Numbered from the stretch's first letter, positions 13,565 through 20,529 are shown. The stretch is DNA of 21,579 nucleotides from DATBED01 sp035480695 (GCA_035480695.1 DATIHM010000067.1:1-21579), one strand, 5' to 3'. The notes: generated by a model not told the origin, from the sequence alone. Translations and numbers: made by a program.

Positions 13565-13599
13565 TGCAAATTTTACCTAAATTGCGACAAATTTGCAAT
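13565..13599. promoter_or_regulatory. Operator-like inverted repeats and fur promoter
   Basis: The fur promoter on the minus strand is TTGCAA (13598-13593), 17 bp, TAAAAT (13575-13570), 7 nt before the fur ATG. Two inverted repeats overlay it: a perfect 9-bp pair TGCAAATTT/AAATTTGCA (13565-13573, 13589-13597), and a 19-bp site ATTGC-N9-GCAAT (13581-13599) whose size matches a Fur-type box. Binding here would block fur and lie just upstream of the znuA -10 box, fitting autoregulation and shared control. Confidence 0.6.
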
Positions 13600-13612
13600 A
13601 AATTCACAGCAG

Positions 13613-13640
13613 TATTATCGTGTATCCAGTTAATACGGAG
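13613..13640 (+). promoter_or_regulatory. znuA -10 box and Shine-Dalgarno
   Basis: TATTAT (13613-13618) predicts a start near 13625, and GGAG (13637-13640) lies 6 nt before the ATG at 13647. Unlike most genes here, znuA therefore has a short leader with a ribosome binding site. The spacing favours 13647 over ATG 13644 and over the GTG at 13620, which precedes the likely transcript start. Confidence 0.55.
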
Positions 13641-13646
13641 ACCATG

Positions 13647-14561
13647 ATGACAATTAAAAAACCATACGGCTTGATAGCAGGCCTGATTGTGATTGTAGCG
13701 GTAGTAGCTGGGCTGGGTATGAGCAGCCATAACAACGCCTCAACTAAAGGCAAAATTGAAATCGTAGCTGGCGAGAATTTTTGGGGCAGCCTAGCATCGC
13801 AACTCGGCGGCAGCCGGGCGCACGTGACCAGTATCGTGTCCGACCCCAACGCCGACCCGCACGAATACGAAAGCAACACCACCACGGCCAGACAGTTCAG
13901 TTCAGCTAAATATGTCATCTTGAATGGCGCCGGTTATGATAGCTGGGCTGATAAACTTTTAGCAGCCAGCTCGCCGCCGGACCGCAAAGTCCTGAGGGTT
14001 TCCGACCTGCTCGGCAAGAAGGACGGCGACAACCCGCACTTCTGGTATGACCCGGCTTATGTCAACCAAGTCGTCGCCCACATGGACAGCGACCTCATCG
14101 CCGTTGACCCATCAGGCGCCAGCTACTACAAGCAGCAGCTGAAAAACCTGCAGGCTTCTCTGGCTACCTACCAAAACCACATCAATGAGATCAAGCAGCG
14201 CTTTGCCGGAACCAAAGTAGCCGCCACCGAAGATATTTTCGTCTATTTGGCTGACGCTTCGGGCTTGGACCTGGTTTCGCCGCCGGCTTTCATTGAAGCC
14301 GTGGCCGAGGGTAACGATCCGCCGACGGCTAGTGTGGTGACATTCCAACAGCAAGTGGAAAGCGGCCAGATCAAAGTGTTAGTCTACAACCAGCAGACGA
14401 TTACGCCGTTGACCGAAAACGTCAAAAAAATGGCCACCCAGCACGGCATTCCCATCGTCGGCATTACCGAAACCCTCCAGCCACCGAACGCTAAATTCCA
14501 GGATTGGATGAACTCCGAACTGACGACTTTGGAAAACGCCTTGAACGGCCAAGCGGGCTGA
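13647..14561 (+). CDS. znuA: Metal ABC transporter substrate-binding protein (ZnuA-like)
   Basis: A 304-residue cluster A-I (TroA-fold) binding protein. A basic start and a single hydrophobic segment (8-24) without a lipobox Cys indicate a signal anchor or non-lipidated export. Ligand positions: H72 in DPHEYE, H131 in NPHFWYDP, and E195 in ATEDIFVY, where Zn-type ZnuA proteins usually have His. VLVYNQQTITPLTENVK (about 244-260) occupies the fourth-ligand region and lacks an obvious Asp. No His-rich loop is present. A His-His-Glu set resembles Mn2+-binding members such as PsaA, so the metal is uncertain; znuA is used for family only. It is the first gene of an importer operon divergent from fur, 16 bp before the ATPase gene. 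Confidence 0.9.
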   Translation: MTIKKPYGLIAGLIVIVAVVAGLGMSSHNNASTKGKIEIVAGENFWGSLASQLGGSRAHVTSIVSDPNADPHEYESNTTTARQFSSAKYVILNGAGYDSWADKLLAASSPPDRKVLRVSDLLGKKDGDNPHFWYDPAYVNQVVAHMDSDLIAVDPSGASYYKQQLKNLQASLATYQNHINEIKQRFAGTKVAATEDIFVYLADASGLDLVSPPAFIEAVAEGNDPPTASVVTFQQQVESGQIKVLVYNQQTITPLTENVKKMATQHGIPIVGITETLQPPNAKFQDWMNSELTTLENALNGQAG

Positions 14562-14570
14562 CAGTAGAAT
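14541..14570 (+). promoter_or_regulatory. Possible internal promoter before znuC
   Basis: TTGAAC (14541-14546), 18 bp, TAGAAT (14565-14570), ending 7 nt before the znuC ATG, inside and just after the end of znuA. It would allow a leaderless znuC-znuB transcript independent of the fur-controlled promoter. Confidence 0.4.
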
Positions 14571-14577
14571 AAGCTGA

Positions 14578-15378
14578 ATGAGTAACGCTGGTGACCCGAT
14601 AATCGAAGCTCAAGACCTGGCGGCAGGCTATGGGCAGCATGTCATCTGGGAAGACGCCGAATTCAAGGTCAGCAGGGGCGAGTTCGTCGGCGTGCTCGGG
14701 CCGAATGGCAGCGGCAAGACGACATTGTTCCGGCTACTACTCGGTTTGGCCACGCCTCAAAAGGGTAAACTGAGCATTTTTGGTTAACCGTCGCGCCGTG
14801 GCAATCCGCGTATCGGCTATGTCCCGCAGCGCCGGCCAATCGATGGCGAACTGCGGCTGGAGGCGCTGGAATTCGTACGACTCGGCGTCAGTGGTTTGCA
14901 CTGGGGTTTCGCCCTGCCAGACGCAGCCAGGCGCGAACGACAGCATTCTTATGAGGCATTAGAAAAGGTTGGAGCGGCTTCTTTGGCTCACCGCAAACTC
15001 GGCCAGTTGTCGGGCGGTGAGATGCAGCGCGTCTTCTTAGCCCAAGCGCTGGTCAGCCAGCCTGAGCTGCTCCTGCTTGACGAGCCGCTCGCCAACCTCG
15101 ATATCCGGCGCGAAACCGAACTTATCAAACTAGTTTCAGATGTGGCCGATTCGCAAAAAGTATCGGTTTTGCTCATTGCGCACGACATCAACCCTTTGCT
15201 GCCTGTCGTCGACAAATTGATTTACACCGTCAACGGACGCGTCGCCACCGGTAAACCAAACGAAATCGTCACCAGCCAAAGCCTTTCCAAACTGTATGAC
15301 GCGCCGATTGAAGTGCTGCGGGATTCAAAGGGACGGGTGGCGGTGCTTGGCACAGAAGAGGCGGTCCATCATGACTGA
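14578..15378 (+). pseudogene. znuC: Metal ABC transporter ATPase (ZnuC-like), interrupted by one in-frame TAA
   Basis: Translated through the stop, the 267-codon frame is a normal ABC ATPase: Walker A GPNGSGKTT (41-49), Q-loop Q84 in GYVPQ, signature LSGGE (144-148), Walker B LLLLDEP (164-170), and the switch His H202 in LIAHD. Codon 70 (14785-14787) is TAA, in the segment SIFG-stop-PSRRGNPRIGYVPQ; no frame change occurs and there is no second defect. A single C-to-T change from CAA (Gln), or one change from AAA or GAA, would produce it. The stop separates Walker A from everything else, so neither half could work alone. It could be a recent nonsense mutation, a sequence error, or a readthrough codon (the next base is C). 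The end overlaps znuB by 8 bp. Confidence 0.85.
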
Positions 15379-16222
15379 GTTGTTCGCTTCGTCAGGCTTC
15401 AGCCCGAACCTTTGGACGGATCTGCAGACCATGTGGCAATACAGCTTCATGCAGCATGCCTTCGAAGCTGGCACTGTGGTGGCAATCGTGGCAGGAATCG
15501 TCGGTTACTTCGTGGTGTTGCGGCGCTCGGCCTTCGCCGCTCATGCCCTGTCACACGTCGGTTTTGCCGGCGCGGCCGGTGCCGTACTTATCGGCATCAA
15601 CCCGCTGGCCGGCCTGCTAGCATTTACCTCGTGCGGCGGCGTCGCCATGGCTTTGCTAGGACGAAAAGTTGGGCAACAGGACGCGCAAATTGGAACTGTC
15701 CTGGCTTTCATGCTCGGCCTCGGCGTTCTATTCATAAGCCTTTACAAGGGTTACGCCACGGAAGCTTACTCCTTGTTATTCGGGGAAATCCTGGGCATCA
15801 GCCGTAACGATGTGGTCCTGACATGCATCGCCGGTGGCTTGACTTTGCTGGCTATGGCCGTGATGTACCGCAGGCTCCTGTTCGCCTCCCTCGACGAAGA
15901 CGTAGCTGAAGCTAAGGGCCTGTCAATCTTGGGCATGAACGTCGCTTTCATGCTGCTGCTTGCGTTGGCGACCTCCATTGCCGTACAGGTGGTCGGCGTG
16001 CTGCTGATTTTCGCACTGATGGTCACGCCAGCCGCTATTGCCGAAAGGCTGGCACAAAGGCCGGTGCAGGGCCTCACCATATCGGTAACCGTCGCGCTGG
16101 CAACAACATGGTTCGGCCTTTTCATATCGTTTTATCTGCCCTACCCGGTGAGCTTCTTCATAACTAGCGCCGCCTTCGGCCTTTATCTGGCGGTTAGGCT
16201 GATTCAAGCTGGCGTTAGCTGA
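15371..16222 (+). CDS. znuB: Metal ABC transporter permease (ZnuB-like, ABC-3 family)
   Basis: A 283-residue permease of the ABC-3 family that forms the membrane channel for the ZnuA/ZnuC-type importer. About eight hydrophobic segments are visible from residue 35 on. Family motifs include VVLRRSAFAAHALSHVGFAG (48-67), GVLFISLYKGYATEAYSLLFG, DEDVAEAKG (the cytoplasmic loop contacting the ATPase), and VGVLLIFALMVTPAAIA. The frame is open further upstream, but ATG 15371 overlaps the last 8 bp of znuC and gives the expected N-terminus, implying translational coupling. Because coupling depends on ribosomes reaching the end of znuC, the TAA at codon 70 of znuC would also be expected to reduce znuB translation if it is real. 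Confidence 0.92.
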   Translation: MTELFASSGFSPNLWTDLQTMWQYSFMQHAFEAGTVVAIVAGIVGYFVVLRRSAFAAHALSHVGFAGAAGAVLIGINPLAGLLAFTSCGGVAMALLGRKVGQQDAQIGTVLAFMLGLGVLFISLYKGYATEAYSLLFGEILGISRNDVVLTCIAGGLTLLAMAVMYRRLLFASLDEDVAEAKGLSILGMNVAFMLLLALATSIAVQVVGVLLIFALMVTPAAIAERLAQRPVQGLTISVTVALATTWFGLFISFYLPYPVSFFITSAAFGLYLAVRLIQAGVS

Positions 16223-16230
16223 AAAAGTGC

Positions 16231-16236
16231 TATAAT
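16231..16236 (+). promoter_or_regulatory. Possible promoter upstream of the L,D-transpeptidase gene
   Basis: TGC-TATAAT (TGN at 16228-16230) is a good extended -10 with a predicted start near 16243, giving a leader of about 55 nt. A second TATAAT (16290-16295) ends only 3 nt before the ATG at 16299, which would place the transcript start inside the gene. Which one is used cannot be decided, and the start codon is less certain than elsewhere. Confidence 0.4.
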
Positions 16237-16298
16237 AAACCCGTCACTATAAAAATAAACACAGCAAAAATTAGCTAAAGTGGCCAAAATATAATCTT

Positions 16299-17015
16299 AT
16301 GCGTTCTTCGACACTCGAGAATAAGACTGTCCGCCCTGGTCTGATGACCTATTCTTTTTATGCTTCGAGCCGGCGGCCGGCAATGCCGGTGCAACCGACG
16401 CACACCATGCCGAAAATTGGATTGACGCGGCATCACTTCTGGCCGGTCGTGGTCACCGTGGCCGTGCTGGCCGGATTGCTCATCGGTTTCAAGTCTGTCA
16501 GCAACCAGTCGCAGGGTGGCAACGTACCGCAGATAACTTCCTCAAAGAGGGGCGCAAGCGCGCCGGCCGCCGCGCAAGTGGTCGACAACCAGTGTGCCGG
16601 CAACACGAATCCACAGCTTATAAAAGTCAGCATTTCGGCCCGCCACCTCTGGGCTTGCCAGGCGACTAAAACCGTTTATGACACGCCGGTCATCACCGGT
16701 ATGGAAGCGCACGCCTCCACCAAGACGCCGCCCGGCATCTACAAGATTTACGCCAAAGAGACCAGCCTGACGCTTACCGGCTCAGATGAGACCGGCAGCT
16801 GGAGCGACCCCGTCAGTTACTGGATGCCATTCCTCGACAACCAATACGGCCAATACGGTTTCCACGACGCCACCTGGCGCGCCGGCAACCCGTTCGGCAG
16901 CATCGACCCTAACTCCGACCAGGCTTCGCACGGCTGCGTCGAGCTGCCGCTGGCCGCTTCAGCCTGGCTCTACAACTGGGCCCAGGTCGGCACGACCGTG
17001 TCTATCCAGTCTTAG
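16299..17015 (+). CDS. L,D-transpeptidase (YkuD family), membrane-anchored
   Basis: A 238-residue envelope enzyme that should form 3-3 peptidoglycan crosslinks or attach proteins to the wall. One transmembrane anchor (about 47-65) follows a basic N-terminal segment; the rest is extracellular. The YkuD domain (about 105-237) holds H189 in YGFHDATW and the catalytic motif SHGCVELP with H211 and C213. A Ser/Ala-rich linker (about 66-95) connects anchor and domain. Alternative starts exist at residues 17 and 29; the first ATG is kept because no ribosome binding site favours another. The 3' end overlaps the convergent gene at 17002 by 14 bp. Confidence 0.92.
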   Translation: MRSSTLENKTVRPGLMTYSFYASSRRPAMPVQPTHTMPKIGLTRHHFWPVVVTVAVLAGLLIGFKSVSNQSQGGNVPQITSSKRGASAPAAAQVVDNQCAGNTNPQLIKVSISARHLWACQATKTVYDTPVITGMEAHASTKTPPGIYKIYAKETSLTLTGSDETGSWSDPVSYWMPFLDNQYGQYGFHDATWRAGNPFGSIDPNSDQASHGCVELPLAASAWLYNWAQVGTTVSIQS

Positions 17016-17517
17016 TTTGCTCGTCATTGGAACTGGGAACATTTTGCCAGTCAATATGGCGAGTTAGCACGCGCTCATAGACCTTGTTGTAAAGCTGCTC
17101 AGACCGCTTATAGAGCTTCATTCTACGGAATAACGCGTAGGCGCCGAGGCCTAGGAGTGCACCTGCACCCATTTCACCAGCAAATATTACTGCTATGGCA
17201 TTTATATCTTCGCTATGTTGTGGCGGCTGCTGCAGCTGCTGCAGTTCAACCCTGTCTTTGACAAACTTTTGTCTCGATAAAGCAGCAGATCTACCTGATT
17301 CTAGCTTCAAAGTGCGAGCGTCAATATCTAGCGAAACTTGGAGGGCAGAAATCTTATCACCGACTTTGTTGGACGGGCCGTCTATTGCGGCCAGGGTGGC
17401 GAAAGATCCAATGAATCCAGTCGCCGTCAAAGCAACTACGAAAGTGCTTTCTGCAGCCCTATCGAATGTTAGCAAAGTCGGATTGGTATTGCTCTGTGAA
17501 GACCGCTCGTCTGACAT
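17002..17517 (-). CDS. Two-helix membrane protein with central coiled coil, unknown
   Basis: A 171-residue protein from ATG at 17517; a TTG further upstream lies within the likely promoter (TATTGT and TATAAG between 17535 and 17524). The layout is a short polar N-terminus, a transmembrane segment (about 25-45), a charged helical stretch with coiled-coil character (about 52-100, ending in a Gln-rich LQQLQQPPQ), a second transmembrane segment (about 106-130), and a basic C-terminal helix with a polar tail. With two membrane passes the central helix would lie outside and both ends inside, or the reverse. No family is recognised. It is divergent from rmuC by 57 bp and overlaps the L,D-transpeptidase gene tail to tail. 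Confidence 0.65.
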   Translation of the reverse strand: MSDERSSQSNTNPTLLTFDRAAESTFVVALTATGFIGSFATLAAIDGPSNKVGDKISALQVSLDIDARTLKLESGRSAALSRQKFVKDRVELQQLQQPPQHSEDINAIAVIFAGEMGAGALLGLGAYALFRRMKLYKRSEQLYNKVYERVLTRHIDWQNVPSSNDEQTKTG

Positions 17518-17561
17518 AGTGTTCTTATACAATATATCAGATTAGCAACGGTCAGGTACGC

Positions 17562-17567
17562 TATAAT
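17562..17567 (+). promoter_or_regulatory. -10 box (TATAAT) of rmuC
   Basis: A perfect TATAAT ends 7 nt before the ATG at 17575, predicting a transcript that begins at the start codon. No clear -35 is present. Confidence 0.6.
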
Positions 17568-17574
17568 TAAGGAC

Positions 17575-18642
17575 ATGATTGTGGCCGTTATCGTTTTGGG
17601 GGTTCTGGTGCTCATTATGGCAGCCGGGTTGGCGTGGCTGTTGCTGCGACGGCCGGCTTCTGGCAACGACGCCCAGAGCGCCCTGCTGCTCAAGGCGGAC
17701 ATGGCCGAGCTCAACAAGTCGATGGGCGCGCTCAAAGACGGCCTGCAGAAGCAGTTGCAAGACCAGGCCAACGTCAACGCCAAACAGATACAGACCCAGT
17801 CGGCGGCCAGCATCCGTATCCTTCAGCAAGTGACCGAAAAGCTGACCAAGCTGGAGGGCACCAACAAGAACGTCGGCGACATCGCTGCCGAGCTGAAAAC
17901 GTTGCAGAACGTGCTGCAGAACCCCAAGCAGCGCGGCGTCATCGGCGAGTACTACCTCGAGCAAATCCTCAAAAATATCCTGCCGCCGGGCACGTTTGAG
18001 CTGCAGTACAAGCTGGGTGAAGGCCTGATTGTCGACGCCGTGATTAAACTGGATGACAAAGTCCTGCCGATTGACAGCAAATTCTCGCTGGAAAACTACA
18101 ACCGCCTGCTGGAGGCCAAAGAGGCCGAACGTCCGGCGCTGGAGCGTGCCTTCAAAGAAGACCTCAAGCGGCGCATCGACGAGACATCTAAGTACATCAG
18201 CCCCAGCAAGGGCACGCTCGACCAGGCGATGATGTTCATCCCGAGCGAGGCGATTTACTACGACCTATTGGCCAACAAAGTCGGCCTGGGCGGCGTCAGC
18301 GGCCGCAACCTCATGCAGTATGCCGCCTCCGACAAGAAGGTTACTATTGTCGGGCCGAGCACGCTGAGCGCCATGCTGCAGACCATCGTGCAAGGGCTGC
18401 GCTCCATCGAGATTCACAAGGACACCGAGAAAATCCGCAAAAACATCGAGCAATTGCAGAAGCACCTGCTCGCCCATAATTCGTACATGCTTAAGCTCGG
18501 CAGCAGCCTGGGCACGACGGTCGGGCACTTCAATACGACCTACAAAGAGTTGGGCAAGATTGACCGCGACATCGTCAAGATTGCCGACACCGAGCCAGCA
18601 GTCGAGCCGCTGCTTCTCGATAAGCCCACCCTCGAAGACTGA
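17575..18642 (+). CDS. rmuC: DNA recombination protein RmuC
   Basis: A 355-residue RmuC-family protein, a predicted nuclease-fold protein reported to limit inverted-repeat-mediated rearrangements. An N-terminal membrane anchor (about 2-24) is followed by a coiled coil (about 38-115), then the conserved core: RGVIGEYYLEQIL (119-131), VDAVIKLDDKVLPIDSKFSLENY (about 153-175), with Asp and Asp-x-Lys residues of a PD-(D/E)XK-like site, then MMFIPSEAIYYDLL and ILV-rich ending helices. The protein is shorter than the E. coli homologue (about 475 residues), mainly in the coiled coil and C-terminus. The stop codon is directly followed by the stop of the convergent glycosidase gene, with no base between. 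Confidence 0.95.
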   Translation: MIVAVIVLGVLVLIMAAGLAWLLLRRPASGNDAQSALLLKADMAELNKSMGALKDGLQKQLQDQANVNAKQIQTQSAASIRILQQVTEKLTKLEGTNKNVGDIAAELKTLQNVLQNPKQRGVIGEYYLEQILKNILPPGTFELQYKLGEGLIVDAVIKLDDKVLPIDSKFSLENYNRLLEAKEAERPALERAFKEDLKRRIDETSKYISPSKGTLDQAMMFIPSEAIYYDLLANKVGLGGVSGRNLMQYAASDKKVTIVGPSTLSAMLQTIVQGLRSIEIHKDTEKIRKNIEQLQKHLLAHNSYMLKLGSSLGTTVGHFNTTYKELGKIDRDIVKIADTEPAVEPLLLDKPTLED

Positions 18643-19983
18643 TTACTTGGACTTGAGGAGGTCGATGGTCAGCGCGGCCGTCCAGCTGAAGTTGTCGGCG
18701 CCGGCCGGGGTGCCGTCCAGCGGGTCGAAATATTCGTGGCAGCCGCTCTTGTCGACCATCTCGAGCGTACTTTCGCGCAGAGCCGCGGCGTGTGACTTGA
18801 AGCCGTAACGCCTCAGCCCGTCAATGATCAGCCAGTTCATGTTGACCCAGCTCGGCCCCTGCCAGTAGAGCTTGGGGTGGAACCAGAACGAGCTGGTCGG
18901 CACGCTGGGCACTGGATAGGCCGGCCCGAACTGGTGCTCATTCTCGAGCAATTTGACGAGCTGTTCGGCGCGTTCCTGCGTGATGCAGCCGGCGTAAAGC
19001 GGCAGCAACGTAGCGATGCTCGGCACTTTGAGCAACCGGTGGGTAATGAAATCGCGCGAATAATACTGGCCGGAATACGGTTCCCACAATTCCTCGAAGG
19101 TTTTCTCGGTTTTTTTCATGCAGGCGTCGAGCTCTTCGGGCAATTCCTCGCGGATGCTTTTGGCGATTTCGCGCAGGCAGGTGTTGGCGCGTATGAAAAT
19201 GCAGTTGAAGCTGAGGTCTTCGATGGCGAACAGAGAGTGGTCGAGGATTTTGTTGATGTCGTAGTTTTTACGGCGCAGGCGGCGCTGCAAGTCGATAAGT
19301 GCTAGCGACTCGATGGTCGAGAAGCGCTGGTCGAGCGGAACGGAGTGGGCGTCGCGGCGGAACAGGTTGATTACGCGGTCGAACTTTAGCTTCTCGATGG
19401 CACGGATCCACAGCGGCAGCAGGTGCTCGTGGAGCTCGTTCATCCAGGGCGGCGTGTTATCGAGGCCGGTTTCCCAGGGGTGGACTTGCAGTACCAGGCC
19501 TTCGTCGTGCGGGTCGCGCTCGGCGTAAAGCCAGTTATGGTAATCGAGCAGAGCCGGGTACATCGTGCGGTACCAGAGGCGGCGCTCCGGCCAGGCCAGC
19601 CTGGAGCCGACCTGCACGACGGCTTCGGCCAGCATCGGCGGTTGGGTGATCCCGGTCGTCATGACATCATTCGGTGCGAAAGGGTTAACCCAGCTGCGCC
19701 AGAAATTGCGGTCGGTGCGGTAAGCCGCGTCGTCACGGAAAATGATGTTCGGCAGCATGCCGTTGTGCCACTGGCCACGCAGCAGGCTTTGCAGCTCCGT
19801 CTTGGCGCGCTCGACATCGAGGTTGCGCAGGCCGATGGCGACGAAGCAGCTGTCCCACAGCCATTGGTGTGGGTAAAGGCCGTGCGCCGGCTGCGTGTAG
19901 TTACCGCGGTCGTTCATCTCGAGCACGGCTTTGGCCCGCTCTAACAAATCGGGGCTGTGATTATCCTCCGGCTCGTCCTGCAT
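18643..19983 (-). CDS. GH63-type glycoside hydrolase (mannosyl-/glucosylglycerate hydrolase-like)
   Basis: A 446-residue cytosolic protein (no signal peptide) with the (alpha/alpha)6-barrel features of the GH63 C-terminal domain. LYPHQWLWDSCFVAIGL (36-52) carries the predicted general acid D44, and CHEYFDPLDGTPAG (415-428) carries the predicted base E417. Intervening signatures include RGQWHNGMLPNI, QPPMLAEAV, and YWQGPSWVNMNWLI. Length and motifs resemble bacterial mannosylglycerate/glucosylglycerate hydrolases, which split compatible solutes or related glycosides; the true substrate is unknown. The start has TATACT 8 nt upstream (19997-19992) with TTACGA 18 bp before it, inside the end of the yajQ region. 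It follows yajQ on the same strand by 21 bp. Confidence 0.85.
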   Translation of the reverse strand: MQDEPEDNHSPDLLERAKAVLEMNDRGNYTQPAHGLYPHQWLWDSCFVAIGLRNLDVERAKTELQSLLRGQWHNGMLPNIIFRDDAAYRTDRNFWRSWVNPFAPNDVMTTGITQPPMLAEAVVQVGSRLAWPERRLWYRTMYPALLDYHNWLYAERDPHDEGLVLQVHPWETGLDNTPPWMNELHEHLLPLWIRAIEKLKFDRVINLFRRDAHSVPLDQRFSTIESLALIDLQRRLRRKNYDINKILDHSLFAIEDLSFNCIFIRANTCLREIAKSIREELPEELDACMKKTEKTFEELWEPYSGQYYSRDFITHRLLKVPSIATLLPLYAGCITQERAEQLVKLLENEHQFGPAYPVPSVPTSSFWFHPKLYWQGPSWVNMNWLIIDGLRRYGFKSHAAALRESTLEMVDKSGCHEYFDPLDGTPAGADNFSWTAALTIDLLKSK

Positions 19984-19991
19984 ATGCTTTC

Positions 19992-19997
19992 AGTATA
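19992..19997 (-). promoter_or_regulatory. -10 box (TATACT) of the glycosidase gene
   Basis: Minus strand TATACT ends 8 nt before the ATG at 19983; TTACGA lies 18 bp upstream. The 14-base block TATACTGAAAGCAT is shared with the DUF5996 promoter at 8727. Confidence 0.5.
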
Positions 19998-20004
19998 CTT
20001 CGTG

Positions 20005-20502
20005 CTAGCGGAAATTCGTAAAGCTGAGGGGGAAGTCGAAATCCTGCTTGCGCAGCATGCTCATGACGGCCTGCAGGTCGTCTTTGCTGTTCGAAGTCAC
20101 GCGCACCTCGGCACCCTGGATCTGCGTTTTTACCTTGGAGAATTTGTCACGGATTGCCGACGTAATCTTCTTGGCTTTATCTTGGTCGAGCCCTTGCTTG
20201 AATCCAACCTCTTTAGTGGCTCGCAGGTTACTTTCGACCAGCTCCTTTGAAGTGTCCAACACTTTCTGGATGACGCCGCGTGCGGCCAGCTTCTTGCGCA
20301 CGATGTCCAGGATGGCGTCGATCTGCCAGTCGCCGCCGCCGGTAACTTTCAGTCCCGTCTTGTCGCCGTTCAGCCATTCCAGCCCCGCAGGCGTGCCCTT
20401 GAAATCGTAGCGGTTGGCGAGTTCGCGCTGCGCCTGGTCGAAGACATTGTTCATCTCCGCCTTGTCGTAATCACTGACGATATCGAAAGAAAAATTAGCC
20501 AT
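20005..20502 (-). CDS. yajQ: YajQ family nucleotide-binding protein (DUF520)
   Basis: A 165-residue cytosolic protein of the YajQ family, with two similar ferredoxin-like domains that bind nucleotides; a Xanthomonas homologue binds cyclic di-GMP. MANFSFDIVSDYDKAEMNNV (1-20) is the classic N-terminus, followed by NRYDFKG (about 31-37), ESNLRATKEVGFKQGLDQDKAKKI (about 89-112), VTSNSKDDLQAVMSMLR and DFPLSFTNFR at the end. The frame runs on to a TTG at 20517, but ATG 20502 matches the family and has TACTAT 6 nt upstream. It is divergent from pheS with overlapping -10 boxes. Confidence 0.96.
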   Translation of the reverse strand: MANFSFDIVSDYDKAEMNNVFDQAQRELANRYDFKGTPAGLEWLNGDKTGLKVTGGGDWQIDAILDIVRKKLAARGVIQKVLDTSKELVESNLRATKEVGFKQGLDQDKAKKITSAIRDKFSKVKTQIQGAEVRVTSNSKDDLQAVMSMLRKQDFDFPLSFTNFR

Positions 20503-20508
20503 AACTAT

Positions 20509-20518
20509 ATAGTACAAT
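20509..20518. promoter_or_regulatory. Overlapping -10 boxes of divergent yajQ and pheS
   Basis: TACTAT on the minus strand (20514-20509, 6 nt before the yajQ ATG) and TACAAT on the plus strand (20513-20518, 11 nt before the pheS ATG) share two base pairs. RNA polymerase can open only one at a time, so the two genes should compete or be set by one regulator. The whole divergent gap is 27 bp. Confidence 0.5.
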
Positions 20519-20529
20519 AGCTAACAGAT

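Noticed and set aside
13563..13730. 56-residue N-terminal extension of the Fur protein
   Set aside because: It crosses the divergent promoter region and znuA start and has no family counterpart; ATG 13562 fits length and promoter.
14785..14787. Frameshift in znuC
   Set aside because: Both halves are in the same frame; only a TAA codon interrupts them, so it is a nonsense codon and not a frameshift.
16222..16298. Possible small RNA or tRNA in the AT-rich gap before the L,D-transpeptidase gene
   Set aside because: No cloverleaf, stable stem or terminator was found; it contains only -10-like sequences.
19423..19944. Plus-strand frame of 173 codons inside the glycosidase gene
   Set aside because: It is antisense to a gene with clear GH63 motifs, and no start signals were seen.
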